A stretch of 64,000 bases of DNA from assembly GCF_947493125.1 (NCBI RefSeq), contig NZ_CANLQB010000004.1, positions 186,001-250,000 on the forward strand, given 5' to 3'. A program made the position numbers and the translations under genes. The stretch comes from an uncultured Roseobacter sp. GTDB lineage: Bacteria > Pseudomonadota > Alphaproteobacteria > Rhodobacterales > Rhodobacteraceae. The notes beneath the pieces are model-generated. The model saw only the letters and a list, made by a program, of their open reading frames with translations. It ran no database searches and was not told where the DNA came from. Shown here one piece after another: positions 8,370-16,473 of this stretch (position 1 is the stretch's first letter; the number at the start of each line of letters is the position of its first letter).

Positions 8370-8986
8370 AGCGCGGAGCGCGCGCGCCAGGCCGCCCATT
8401 CCTCCGGCGTATCGAGATCGCACCGGGCACGTCCGCCCGGCAGCGGGACGCACACGATACGGTCACCCGCCAAGGCGACCACGTCCCGGCCACCGCCGTC
8501 GCCGCTGAGTGTCGCAAAGGCCGGAAAGAGCGCTGCGGAAAAGACGATGGGATGCCCTGGTTGACCGTCTTCCGTGGTTCCGCGCCAGATCACGCTTTCC
8601 GATTTGAGGTCAACGGCTTGAAGTACTTTTCTCAAGTCACCTTCCGTCAGCTCAGGCAGATCCGCCAGCAGGAGCATCGCGGCAGGTGCATCGGGCGGCA
8701 CCGCCGCAAAGGCGGTGCGCAGGCTGGCGTTCATCCCCTCCTGCGCGTCTGGTACAGGTACGCGGTTGACGGCAAGCGCGTCGAGGCACTGGTAGCGTGG
8801 ATGGGGCGCGGGCGGCAGGGCCACAAGGATGGGGCCCGAGGTGACGGCGCAGGCAAGCTCCGCCTGGCGCCGCAGCAACGGCACCCCGTCGATCTCTTCG
8901 AGCAGTTTGTCCGCACCGCGCATGCGGCGCGACTGGCCGGCGGCGAGGACGATGACGGGAAGATGGCGCGGGGTGTCGGGGCTCAT
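8366..8986 (-). CDS. MobA-like NTP transferase (molybdenum cofactor nucleotidyltransferase type)
   Basis: A 206-residue nucleotidyltransferase. The N-terminal signature LAAGQSRRMRGADKLLEE matches the LAAGxSxRMGxxK nucleotide-binding loop of the MobA/MocA family. The Mg-binding DLPELT acidic motif sits mid-protein, and GHPIVFSAALFP follows. Close families cytidylate or guanylate molybdopterin; the combination of GHP and FSAALFP favours a MocA-like cytidylyltransferase. No xanthine dehydrogenase or cox genes are adjacent, so assignment to a particular enzyme is not supported by context. Confidence 0.8.
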   Translation of the reverse strand: MSPDTPRHLPVIVLAAGQSRRMRGADKLLEEIDGVPLLRRQAELACAVTSGPILVALPPAPHPRYQCLDALAVNRVPVPDAQEGMNASLRTAFAAVPPDAPAAMLLLADLPELTEGDLRKVLQAVDLKSESVIWRGTTEDGQPGHPIVFSAALFPAFATLSGDGGGRDVVALAGDRIVCVPLPGGRARCDLDTPEEWAAWRARSAL

Positions 8987-9027
8987 CCCCCCTGATAGCG
9001 CAAAAGCGGCGCGCCGGAAAGCGACCC

Positions 9028-11445
9028 TCAGCCGCGCATCCGGGTGCCGTCGGCATCGAAGAGCGGGGTGGTGAGCACGCGGGCCGGGCGCATCTGGCCG
9101 AGGATTTCGATCTCTACGTCCGGGGCGGCATCCACGCGGTCCGCAGGCAGAAAGCCCATGGCCACCGACGTCTGGGTGTGGTGAGAATAACCGCCGGAGG
9201 TGCAGAACCCGACGACTTCGCCATCAAGCCAGATGGGCTCGTAGCCTTGCACATCCGCGTCTTCTGCCTCCACTTCGAAGGCCACCAGCTTGCGGGTGGG
9301 GCCCGCGTCCCGCTCCGCCTCGGCGGCAGCACGCCCGATGAAATTATCGTTTTTCTTGAAGGAGATAAATCGGTCGAGCCCGGTTTCGGCGGCGGTGTAG
9401 TCGGGCGAGAATTCCGCCATCCAGCTGCCAAAGAATTTATCGAGCCGCAGCGACATCATGGCGCGCATACCGAAGGGCGTCATGCCGTGCGGCTGCCCGG
9501 CGGACCAGAGCGCGGACCAGAGCGCGCGCTGGCTCATCGGGTCGCAATAGATCTCGAAGCCCAGATCACCGGTGTAGCTCACGCGCTGCACCAGACAGTC
9601 AGCCATTCCGATGGTCAGGCGGCGCAGATCGAGGAAGGCCATGTCGGAGATGTCGGCACGGGTGCAGGCGGCGAGAACCGCGCGAGATTTTGGCCCTGCG
9701 ATCTGAAAGCCGGTGCGTTTATCGCTGATGTTTTCGAGGGTTACACCGTTTTCTGCATGTTGCAGGAACCAGCGCCAGTGGAAGGCCTGCGCGCCGTAGG
9801 AGGCAGTGAGCTGGAACTCCTCGTCGCCGAGGCAGGAGATGGTGAAATCGCCGATCAGGCGGCCTTTGGGGGAGAGCATCGGCGTGAGACTGAGCCGTCC
9901 GGGCGCGGGAACGCGGCCAGCCATGAGACGGTTGAGCCAGGCGCGGGCGCGGGGGCCGGTGACGCGATACTTTCCGAAGTTCTGAACCTCATTGATTCCA
10001 ACAGCTTGGCGGACGGCTGTGACCTCACGTGCCGTGGCCGCGAAGGCATCGGACCGGCGGAAAGAGGGGGTTTCGTAAGTCGGCTCGTCGCCTTGGGCGA
10101 AGTAGTTCGCGACCTCGAGCCCGTACTGCTGGCCCCAGACCGCGCCCATGTCCGAGAAGATGTCGTACATGGGGGTGGTGCGGAAGGGGCGGGCCGCGGG
10201 CAGCTCCTCGTTCGGGTAGGCGACGGAGAATCTTTTCTGATAGTTTTCAATGACTTTTGGCAGGGTGTAGCCGGGTGTGATCCAATCACCGAAGCGCGCG
10301 ACGTCCATCGCCATGGTGTCGCGCTCGGTCTCGCCTTGGGTCATCCATTGCGCCAGCATCAGGCCGACGCCGCCGCCTTGTGAGAAGCCCGCCATGACCC
10401 CGCAGGCGGACCAGTAGTTGCGCATGCCGGGCACGGGGCCGACGAGCGGGTTGCCGTCGGGGGCGAAGGTGAAGGGGCCGTGGATCACGTTCTTGACGCC
10501 CGCGCGCTCCAGATCGGGGAATCGTTTATAAGCAAAATCAATGCTTTGCTCGATCTTGTCGAAATCATTGGGCAGCAGGTCCTGGCCGAACTCCCATGAC
10601 GTGCCATCGACGGCCCAGGGGCGGCAGGGCTGCTCGTAGAAGCCGATGCAGAGGCCCTTGCCCTCCTGCCGCAGGTAGCTTTCGCCGGCCGGGTCCATCA
10701 CATGGGGATGCTCCTTGCCGTCGGCCATCATCTCGGCGATCAGGGGCACCTCTTCGGTGACCAGATACTGGTGCTCCATCGGGTGCAGGGGGACGTAGAT
10801 CCCGGCCATGGCACCGACCTCGCGCGCCCATAATCCTCCAGCGTTTACAATGTGTTCCGCGTGGATCGTGCCTTTGTCTGTGACCACGTCCCAGGTGCCG
10901 TCGGGGCGCTGGTTGGTTTCGCGCACCATGCAGTGCGTCTCGATCGTGGCGCCGCCCATGCGGGCGGCCTTGGCATAGGCGTGGGTGGTGCCGGAGGGGT
11001 CGAGGTGGCCGTCGAGCGGGTCGTAGAGCGCGCCGAGGATGCCGTCGGTGTTGGTGACAGGGGCGATGTGCTTGATCTCCTCTGGCCCGACGATCTCGGT
11101 CTCGAGCCCCATGAAGCGGTGCTTGGCGCGCTCAGCCAGCAGCATGTCGAAGCGGTCCTGGTTGTCGGCGAGGGTCACGCCGCCCACGTGATGCAGCCCG
11201 CAGGACATGCCGGTGATCTCTTCCAACTCCTTGTAAAGATTGATCGTATAGCCCTGAAGCGCGGCCATGTTGGTGTCGCCGTTGAGGGTATGAAACCCGC
11301 CTGCCGCGTGCCATGTGGAGCCGGAGGTCAGCTCAGACCGCTCCAGCAGCATCACGTCAGACCAGCCGAGTTTGGTCAGGTGATAGAGCACCGAAGCGCC
11401 GACAACGCCGCCTCCGATGATGGCGACACGGGTGGTGGTTTGCAT
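9028..11445 (-). CDS. FAD-dependent dimethylglycine/sarcosine dehydrogenase family protein
   Basis: An 805-residue fusion of an N-terminal D-amino-acid oxidase-type FAD domain and a C-terminal GcvT (aminomethyltransferase) domain, the layout of dimethylglycine and sarcosine dehydrogenases that oxidatively demethylate N-methylglycines and hand the one-carbon unit to tetrahydrofolate. GGGVVG at 11-16 binds FAD, and His46 in GSTWHAAGG corresponds to the histidine that carries covalent FAD in characterised relatives. The GcvT part starts near residue 430. A paralogue of similar length lies at 13856-16276 on the opposite strand. Exact substrate is not determined by sequence alone. Confidence 0.85.
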   Translation of the reverse strand: MQTTTRVAIIGGGVVGASVLYHLTKLGWSDVMLLERSELTSGSTWHAAGGFHTLNGDTNMAALQGYTINLYKELEEITGMSCGLHHVGGVTLADNQDRFDMLLAERAKHRFMGLETEIVGPEEIKHIAPVTNTDGILGALYDPLDGHLDPSGTTHAYAKAARMGGATIETHCMVRETNQRPDGTWDVVTDKGTIHAEHIVNAGGLWAREVGAMAGIYVPLHPMEHQYLVTEEVPLIAEMMADGKEHPHVMDPAGESYLRQEGKGLCIGFYEQPCRPWAVDGTSWEFGQDLLPNDFDKIEQSIDFAYKRFPDLERAGVKNVIHGPFTFAPDGNPLVGPVPGMRNYWSACGVMAGFSQGGGVGLMLAQWMTQGETERDTMAMDVARFGDWITPGYTLPKVIENYQKRFSVAYPNEELPAARPFRTTPMYDIFSDMGAVWGQQYGLEVANYFAQGDEPTYETPSFRRSDAFAATAREVTAVRQAVGINEVQNFGKYRVTGPRARAWLNRLMAGRVPAPGRLSLTPMLSPKGRLIGDFTISCLGDEEFQLTASYGAQAFHWRWFLQHAENGVTLENISDKRTGFQIAGPKSRAVLAACTRADISDMAFLDLRRLTIGMADCLVQRVSYTGDLGFEIYCDPMSQRALWSALWSAGQPHGMTPFGMRAMMSLRLDKFFGSWMAEFSPDYTAAETGLDRFISFKKNDNFIGRAAAEAERDAGPTRKLVAFEVEAEDADVQGYEPIWLDGEVVGFCTSGGYSHHTQTSVAMGFLPADRVDAAPDVEIEILGQMRPARVLTTPLFDADGTRMRG

Positions 11446-11761
11446 GGGGGTGCCTCCGCTGGGGTGATGCGGCCACTCTCGGACTCCAGCGGGCGGAGGG
11501 GCTGTTTCAGAAACGACAGATTTTGCCGGTTTCGGAGGGTGCCGCGCAGAGGTTAACGCGGCGGGCGCGCAACGGGTCTTGGGGCAAAATCGGCCAGACC
11601 GCGCGACTCACCCGTTAACGCAGGCTCACATGGCAAAACCCGTGTCGGTATCACGTCGGTATCACGTCGGTATTTTGTCGGTGCGCGCGTCGGTGCGGGC
11701 GGGGTTAACAGGGCGCGCGCCCCGAAATCCTGCCAAAGCGTGACCCCGGAGCGCGCAAGGC
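11446..11761. other. Intergenic interval with short repeats
   Basis: About 316 bases without a gene between the dehydrogenase start and the AhpD-like gene. GTTAAC occurs three times (near 11553, 11612 and 11703), and there is an 11-base tandem repeat listed separately. It probably carries the dehydrogenase promoter, but no clear -35/-10 pair was picked out. Confidence 0.45.
11644..11673. repeat. 11-bp tandem repeat GTCGGTATCAC, about 2.7 copies
   Basis: GTCGGTATCAC is repeated head to tail at 11644-11654 and 11655-11665, with a partial third copy at 11666-11673. Degenerate GTCGGTG copies follow to about 11697. The period of one helical turn would suit cooperative protein binding upstream of the dehydrogenase gene; slippage-generated sequence is the simpler alternative. 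Confidence 0.6.
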
Positions 11762-12217
11762 TCAGGCGGCGCGATCCACCGCGTGTTCCATCCGGAAGCC
11801 CACGGCGAGGCGGTTCCAGACGTTGATGGTGCTGATTGCCACGCTGTAGTTGGTGACCTCGGCCTCCGAGAACTGCGCGCACATCGCCTCGTAGGCCGCA
11901 TCGGGTGCGCCGGTCTGGGCGATGTTGGTCAGCGCATCGGTCCAGGCGAGCAGGGCGCGTTCGCGGGGGGTGTAGACGGCGGCCTCCTCCCAGACACCCA
12001 CGAGCGCGATCCACTGGTCGGAGAGCCCGTCCTTGCGCGCCTCCTTGGTGTGCATGTCGACGCAATAGGCACATCCGTTGATCAGCGAGGCGCGCAGCTT
12101 GAGCAGGTGAATGAGGCGCGGCTCGAGCCCGGCGTCACGGGCGATGTATTGCTCCAGCCCGTAGACGGCTTTCACGGCATCGGGGGCGGCGGTCATGTAA
12201 TCGAGGCGTTGGGTCAT
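11762..12217 (-). CDS. Carboxymuconolactone decarboxylase/AhpD-like alkylhydroperoxidase
   Basis: A 151-residue AhpD-fold protein. The redox motif CxxCxxxH is intact: Cys49-Ala-Tyr-Cys52, then His56 (NGCAYCVDMHTKEA), with an upstream glutamate-rich region (LEPRLIHLLKLRAS). Members reduce peroxides or pass electrons through the Cys pair. The gene follows the Rrf2 regulator gene by 12 bases on the same strand, an arrangement repeatedly seen for Rrf2-controlled peroxidase-like enzymes, so it is likely to be controlled by the operator at 12751-12775. Confidence 0.87.
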   Translation of the reverse strand: MTQRLDYMTAAPDAVKAVYGLEQYIARDAGLEPRLIHLLKLRASLINGCAYCVDMHTKEARKDGLSDQWIALVGVWEEAAVYTPRERALLAWTDALTNIAQTGAPDAAYEAMCAQFSEAEVTNYSVAISTINVWNRLAVGFRMEHAVDRAA

Positions 12218-12229
12218 CGCTGGGTCCTT

Positions 12230-12733
12230 TCAGGGCTTGGGATGTCGGATGTGGCTGTCGAAGAAGGCGCAGCCACGGGCGGTGATGGTGCCATCGGTGT
12301 CGGCCTGGGCGAGCTCCGCCAGCAGATCGGCCAGGCTGGTGCCGCGCAACTCGGCCCGGTAGGCGCGTTCGGCCCGCAGCATCGCCGCGTTGATCTGACA
12401 GGGGGCCTTGAAATGTTTTGCGGGCAGGGGGTCGGGGCCGTTCTGGCGGATCTCCTTGCAGCGAAAGGCGGGCTCCGGCCCTTCCACGGCGAGCACGACG
12501 TCGAGCAGGGTGATCCGGTCGGGCGCGCGCGCCAGCCGGTAGCCGCCGCGGGGACCGGGCTCGGTGTGCAGAAGGCCCGCCTTGGAGAGCGCCTGCAGGT
12601 GTTTCAGCAGGTAGCTGGTGGAGACGCCGTGGAAGTCGGCCATGGCTTTGGCCGAGAGCCGCGCGCCGATGGGCAGGGCCGCAAGCAGGGTGGCGCAATG
12701 CAGCGCCTGTTCAATGCCGTCGCTGAGTTTCAT
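12230..12733 (-). CDS. Rrf2 family transcriptional regulator
   Basis: A 167-residue winged-helix regulator of the Rrf2 family. The helix-turn-helix covers about residues 26-50 (SAKAMADFHGVSTSYLLKHL), followed by the wing GPRGGYRLAR. Cysteines are at 13, 92, 112 and 155, so the tight three-cysteine Fe-S cluster pattern of IscR or NsrR is not present; a thiol or other sensing mode is more likely. A perfect 10-base-arm palindrome lies 18 bases upstream of the start, indicating autoregulation together with the downstream AhpD-like gene. Confidence 0.88.
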   Translation of the reverse strand: MKLSDGIEQALHCATLLAALPIGARLSAKAMADFHGVSTSYLLKHLQALSKAGLLHTEPGPRGGYRLARAPDRITLLDVVLAVEGPEPAFRCKEIRQNGPDPLPAKHFKAPCQINAAMLRAERAYRAELRGTSLADLLAELAQADTDGTITARGCAFFDSHIRHPKP

Positions 12734-12750
12734 GCAGGGGGCCTCGTCGA

Positions 12751-12775
12751 ATCATGGATAAATGATATCCATGAT
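12751..12775. promoter_or_regulatory. Palindromic operator upstream of the Rrf2 gene
   Basis: ATCATGGATA (12751-12760) and TATCCATGAT (12766-12775) are perfect inverted arms around a 5-base AT-rich spacer. It lies between the Rrf2 gene start (12733) and the end of the small hypothetical gene at 12786. Rrf2 proteins bind dyads of this size; binding by this protein is inference from position. Confidence 0.75.
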
Positions 12776-12785
12776 AAGATGCCCG

Positions 12786-13139
12786 TCAAGGCGCGGTCTG
12801 GGGCCCTGCGGGTTCGGCAGCCGTCACCGCGCGTTGCAGGGCGTTTTGCAGGGCCGGGGCGGTGTCATGGACCCATTGCGGTTCGGCGTGCCGCACGATC
12901 AGCCAGAATGCCGCGCCCTCCTGCCAGAATGTGGCGTCGATCAGCCCGGGTTCTGATTTGTCCCGCTTGAAGTGCCAGTGCACCGAGTTGGGGTATTTGA
13001 CCCGCGAATACCCCCCGATGTGGGAGATATAAAGGCCGGTGGCCGCGGCGGCCTGTTCCACCAGCGGCATGATCCTCTCCCGGTTCGGCGGGTCGCTGAT
13101 CTGGATGTCGAGGTGATAGGATTTCTTTGGGTTCGTCAT
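12786..13139 (-). CDS. Conserved hypothetical protein, 117 aa
   Basis: A 117-residue soluble protein with no signal peptide or membrane segment. It reads as a compact alpha/beta domain: an opening strand (SYHLDIQISDP), then a helix (RIMPLVEQAAAATG), then strands containing WHFKRDK and GLIDATFWQEG, and a closing helix. I do not recognise the family and assign no function. It is transcribed toward the Rrf2 gene on the same strand, separated from it by the palindromic operator, so it is probably outside that regulon unless read through. Confidence 0.65.
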   Translation of the reverse strand: MTNPKKSYHLDIQISDPPNRERIMPLVEQAAAATGLYISHIGGYSRVKYPNSVHWHFKRDKSEPGLIDATFWQEGAAFWLIVRHAEPQWVHDTAPALQNALQRAVTAAEPAGPQTAP

Positions 13140-13222
13140 GGTTCGGGACCCCCTGTTCTGTGACAGGGGCGAGCCGATAGAGACTTTATTGCGCCGTCAA
13201 GAGGGGGCTGCCCGAGGCGGGG

Positions 13223-13690
13223 TCAGGCCGGTGGCACGTCAAAGCGTTTGCAGATGCGGCCTTCGGGCGTTCTGTAGGTCTCGAACCCCATGGCATCGTA
13301 GTAGCCCAGCCCCTCGTCGTTGGTGGCGCCGATGCTGGCGTCGATATGCGCGAGCCCCGCCCGCTGGGCCGCCGCGCGGGAGACGCCGAAGAGCGCGCGC
13401 CCCACACCTTTGCGCGCGGCGTCAGGCCCGATATGGGTGCCGATGATGCCCCAGCCGGGGGTCACGCCCCATGGGTTGCCGGCGGTAGCGACCGAGAGCA
13501 CCTGAAAGCCGAGCACGCGGCCCGCGTCGTCCTCGGCCACGGTGCAGGCGACATTGGCCCGGTTTTCGACGTAATGGCTGCGCACGAAGGCCTCGTCATC
13601 CGGGCGGGTGCGTTTGCCAAGGGCGGTGAGCGCGCGCAGAAGGGCGCTGATCCTGGGGACATCGGCCAGGGTGGCGTCTCTCAGCTTCAT
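13223..13690 (-). CDS. GNAT family N-acetyltransferase
   Basis: A 155-residue acetyltransferase. The acetyl-CoA loop is ARKGVGRALFGV (about residues 96-107), preceded by the strand GWGIIGTHIGPD and followed by IDASIGATNDEGLGYYDAMGFET, where YYDAMGF is the typical GNAT motif B ending. The start at 13690 opens MKLRDATLADVPRI, the classic first strand and helix of the fold. The physiological substrate cannot be read from sequence or neighbours; the gene lies divergent from the second dimethylglycine dehydrogenase-like gene. Confidence 0.85.
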   Translation of the reverse strand: MKLRDATLADVPRISALLRALTALGKRTRPDDEAFVRSHYVENRANVACTVAEDDAGRVLGFQVLSVATAGNPWGVTPGWGIIGTHIGPDAARKGVGRALFGVSRAAAQRAGLAHIDASIGATNDEGLGYYDAMGFETYRTPEGRICKRFDVPPA

Positions 13691-13855
13691 GGGTGCTCCT
13701 CTCTGATCTGCCCGATCTTTAGATGCTGGTGCGGGCGATGACAACGCGGCGGCGGGCCTTGTCCGCCTGCGACGGATCATGTCGCGGTTGCGCAACCTAG
13801 GCGCGGTGGGCTGCGGCAGGGTGGGCGGCAGTTGCAGGCTCAAAGGACCCATCCC

Positions 13856-16276
13856 ATGCGCACCCATGCTCAGGCCGTCGTGATCGGAGGCGGCGTCATC
13901 GGCTGCTCGATCCTCTATCACCTGACCAAGCTGGGGTGGCGGGATGTGGTGCTGCTGGAGCGGGATGAGCTGACGAGCGGGTCCACCTGGCACGCGGCGG
14001 CGAACATTCACGGGCTGCACGACAGCACCAACATCAGCCGGATCCAGCACTACACGATGAATTTGTACAACGATCTGGAGGCGGAGACGGGGCAGAGCTG
14101 TGGCGTGTTCCAGCCGGGCTCGCTGTACCTCGCACAGACGGAGGCGCGGGAGCATCAGCTGCGGTTGCAGGCGGCGAAGGCCAAGCTCTATGGCATGAAC
14201 TTTCACGAGGTGAGCCGGGGTGAGGCGGAGCGGTTGCACCCGCTCGTCGATTTCGACGGCATCCGCTGCATCATGTGGGAGCCCGATGGGGGGAATGTGG
14301 ACCCCTCGGGGGTGACGAACGCCTACGCGGCGGGCGCGCGGCAGAACGGGGCGGAGATTGTGCGGTTCTGCCCGGTCACGGGGACCGAACCGCAGCCCGA
14401 TGGCACGTGGATCGTGCGCACGGAGAAGGGCGATATCCGGACAGAGTGGGTCGTGAATGCCGCTGGGCTCTGGGGGCGCGAGGTGGCGGCACTGGCGGGG
14501 GTGACGCTGCCGTTGCAGCCGACCGAGCACCAGTATTTCGTGACCGAGACGATTGCCGAGATTGACGCTTTGGATCGACGCTTGCCCTCGGTCGCGGACC
14601 GGGATGGCGAGTATTACCTGCGGCAGGAGGGCAAGGGGCTGCTGGTCGGCGCCTATGAGAAGGACGTGCGGTTCTGGGCGGAAGACGGCACACCGCAGGG
14701 GTTCGGGCATGAGCTGTTTGCCGATGATCTGGAGCGCATCGAAGAGAACATGCTGCGGGCCATCGAACGCGTCCCGGCGGTGGGGGAAGCGGGGATCAAG
14801 CGGGTGATCAACGGGCCGATGATCTGGTCTCCGGACAGCAATGTGCTCTTTGGTCCGGTGCCGGAATTGAGCAACTATTTCTGCTGCAACGGGATCATCC
14901 CGGGCTTCTCGCAGTCGGGTGGCATGGGGCTCTTGGCGGCGGATTGGATCGTCACGGGAGAGACACGGTATGACATGTTCGCCTGGGACGTGGCGCGGTT
15001 TGGCGCTTGGGCCGATGCTGCGTTTACGAAGGCGCGTGTGGGCGACCAATATGCGAACCGGTTCAAGATCCATTTTCCGGGTGAGGAGCGCGCGGCGGGG
15101 CGGCCCGTACGGGTGCGTCCGGTCTATGAGGCGCAGCGCGCGGCGGGCGCGGTGTTCGGGCTGAACTATGGCTGGGAACATCCGCTGTGGTATGGAGCCG
15201 AGCCGGGTGGTGCGGAGACGGAAGGGTTCACGCGGCAGAACTGGTGGGGTCCGGTCGGCGCGGAGTGCCGCATGCTGCGGGCGCGCGCCGGGATCATCGA
15301 TATCTCGAATTTCGCCAAGTACCGCTGTGCCGGGCCCGGGGCGGAGGGCTGGCTGAACGCCCTCTTTGCCAACCGGATGCCGCGGGCCGTGGGGCGGTCG
15401 TGCCTCACGCCGCTCATTGGCAAGCGTGGCGGGATTGCGGGGGATTTCACCGTGACGCGGACCGGCGCGGAGGAGTTCTGGGTGATCGGATCTGGCATGG
15501 CCGAGCGCTATCACCAGCGGTTCTTCAAGGAGGTGCCACTGCCTGAAGGAACGGTCTTCGAGAGCCGGACGGAGGCCATGTGCGGGTTCAACGTGGCGGG
15601 CCCTCGCTCGCGCGAGATGCTGCAGCGGCTGACCAATACGTCTCTGGCGACGGAGGATTTTCCCTTCATGGCGAGCCGCTGGATCGAGCTGGGCGGGGTG
15701 CGGGTGTTGGCGCTGCGGGTGAGCTTTACCGGCGATCTGGGCTGGGAGTTGCATTGCGACGCGGCGGATCAGGCCCGGCTCTGGGAGGTGCTGCTGGAAG
15801 CGGGCAAAGAGATAGGCGCGGGGCCGGTGGGCAGCCGGGCGCTGATGTCGCTGCGCATCGAGAAGGGCTATGGCTCGTGGAGCCGCGAGTATTCGCCGGA
15901 ATACTGGCCGCAGGAGGTCGGGCTCGACCGGCTGTGCAAGATGGAGAAGGCGTTTCTCAACAGCGAGGCGGTGGCAGAGACGCTGGCGAAACCCGCGCGC
16001 GAGCGGTTGGTGCTTTTGGCTTTGGATGCTGCCGAGACCGATGCGTCGAACGCCGATGCGACGGGCGGCGAGCCGATCTTCCGGGACGGGCAGGGCATCG
16101 GGCGGGTGACCTCGGGAGCGTACGGCTATTCGGTGGGAATGAGCCTTGCGTTGGGCTTTGTGAAGAATGCGGAGCCGGGCGATGCGGTGGAGGTCATGGT
16201 GCTGGGGCGGCCGCACGGGGCGGTGATCCTGGAGGCGCCGCCGTTTGATCCGCAGGGGGCGCGGCTGCGGGCTTAG
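13856..16276 (+). CDS. FAD-dependent dimethylglycine/sarcosine dehydrogenase family protein (second paralogue)
   Basis: An 806-residue protein with the same FAD-oxidase plus GcvT fusion as the gene at 9028-11445, with GGGVIG at 11-16 and His46 in GSTWHAAAN. The N-terminal 45 residues of the two are nearly parallel (YHLTKLGW and LTSGSTWHAA are shared), while the substrate half diverges, suggesting related but different N-methyl substrates such as dimethylglycine versus sarcosine. ATG 13856 is chosen over an upstream TTG at 13832 because AAAGGA lies 9 bases before it. A long cruciform element follows the stop. Confidence 0.85.
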   Translation: MRTHAQAVVIGGGVIGCSILYHLTKLGWRDVVLLERDELTSGSTWHAAANIHGLHDSTNISRIQHYTMNLYNDLEAETGQSCGVFQPGSLYLAQTEAREHQLRLQAAKAKLYGMNFHEVSRGEAERLHPLVDFDGIRCIMWEPDGGNVDPSGVTNAYAAGARQNGAEIVRFCPVTGTEPQPDGTWIVRTEKGDIRTEWVVNAAGLWGREVAALAGVTLPLQPTEHQYFVTETIAEIDALDRRLPSVADRDGEYYLRQEGKGLLVGAYEKDVRFWAEDGTPQGFGHELFADDLERIEENMLRAIERVPAVGEAGIKRVINGPMIWSPDSNVLFGPVPELSNYFCCNGIIPGFSQSGGMGLLAADWIVTGETRYDMFAWDVARFGAWADAAFTKARVGDQYANRFKIHFPGEERAAGRPVRVRPVYEAQRAAGAVFGLNYGWEHPLWYGAEPGGAETEGFTRQNWWGPVGAECRMLRARAGIIDISNFAKYRCAGPGAEGWLNALFANRMPRAVGRSCLTPLIGKRGGIAGDFTVTRTGAEEFWVIGSGMAERYHQRFFKEVPLPEGTVFESRTEAMCGFNVAGPRSREMLQRLTNTSLATEDFPFMASRWIELGGVRVLALRVSFTGDLGWELHCDAADQARLWEVLLEAGKEIGAGPVGSRALMSLRIEKGYGSWSREYSPEYWPQEVGLDRLCKMEKAFLNSEAVAETLAKPARERLVLLALDAAETDASNADATGGEPIFRDGQGIGRVTSGAYGYSVGMSLALGFVKNAEPGDAVEVMVLGRPHGAVILEAPPFDPQGARLRA

Positions 16277-16310
16277 GCCCCAGAATTTGACACGAACCGT
16301 GCACGTCTGT

Positions 16311-16393
16311 CGCCCGGCGGCACCGCCGGGCAGCGCCCGACCCGCCCCCCAGGGCGGGCGCTTCTCGCCCACCCTCGGGTCGGGCGCTGCCCT
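16311..16393. repeat. Cruciform-forming intergenic repeat, copy 1
   Basis: A GCCCGGCGG-CA-CCGCCGGGC hairpin (16312-16331) leads into a 17-base perfect inverted repeat (16328-16344 with 16376-16392) that encloses a further CCGCCC/GGGCGG hairpin. The same opening hairpin and the same GGGCA-CGCCCGACC arm design recur at 26105-26248, so this is a dispersed repeat rather than a simple terminator. Confidence 0.75.
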
Positions 16394-16438
16394 CTTCACA
16401 ACATGCCGGCTGCTGAGTTTCCATTTCAAAGCTGACCC

Positions 16439-16473
16439 TTGCCAATCACATAAGTATATGCTTATGTGATTCC
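16439..16473 (+). promoter_or_regulatory. ArsR operator and probable leaderless promoter
   Basis: AATCACATAAG (16444-16454) and CTTATGTGATT (16461-16471) are perfect 11-base inverted arms with a 6-base centre, ending 2 bases before the arsR-type ATG. TTGCCA (16439-16444) and TTATGT (16462-16467) are spaced by 17 bases, which would place transcription start at or near the ATG at 16474. No ribosome site fits between the palindrome and the start codon. Confidence 0.7.

Noticed and set aside
13223-16429. A 1068-codon open frame on the minus strand across the second dehydrogenase gene
   Set aside because: It is antisense to a gene with clear FAD and GcvT motifs, is rich in Arg, Pro and His as expected for a GC-rich shadow frame, and only its last 155 codons (the GNAT gene from 13690) look like a protein.
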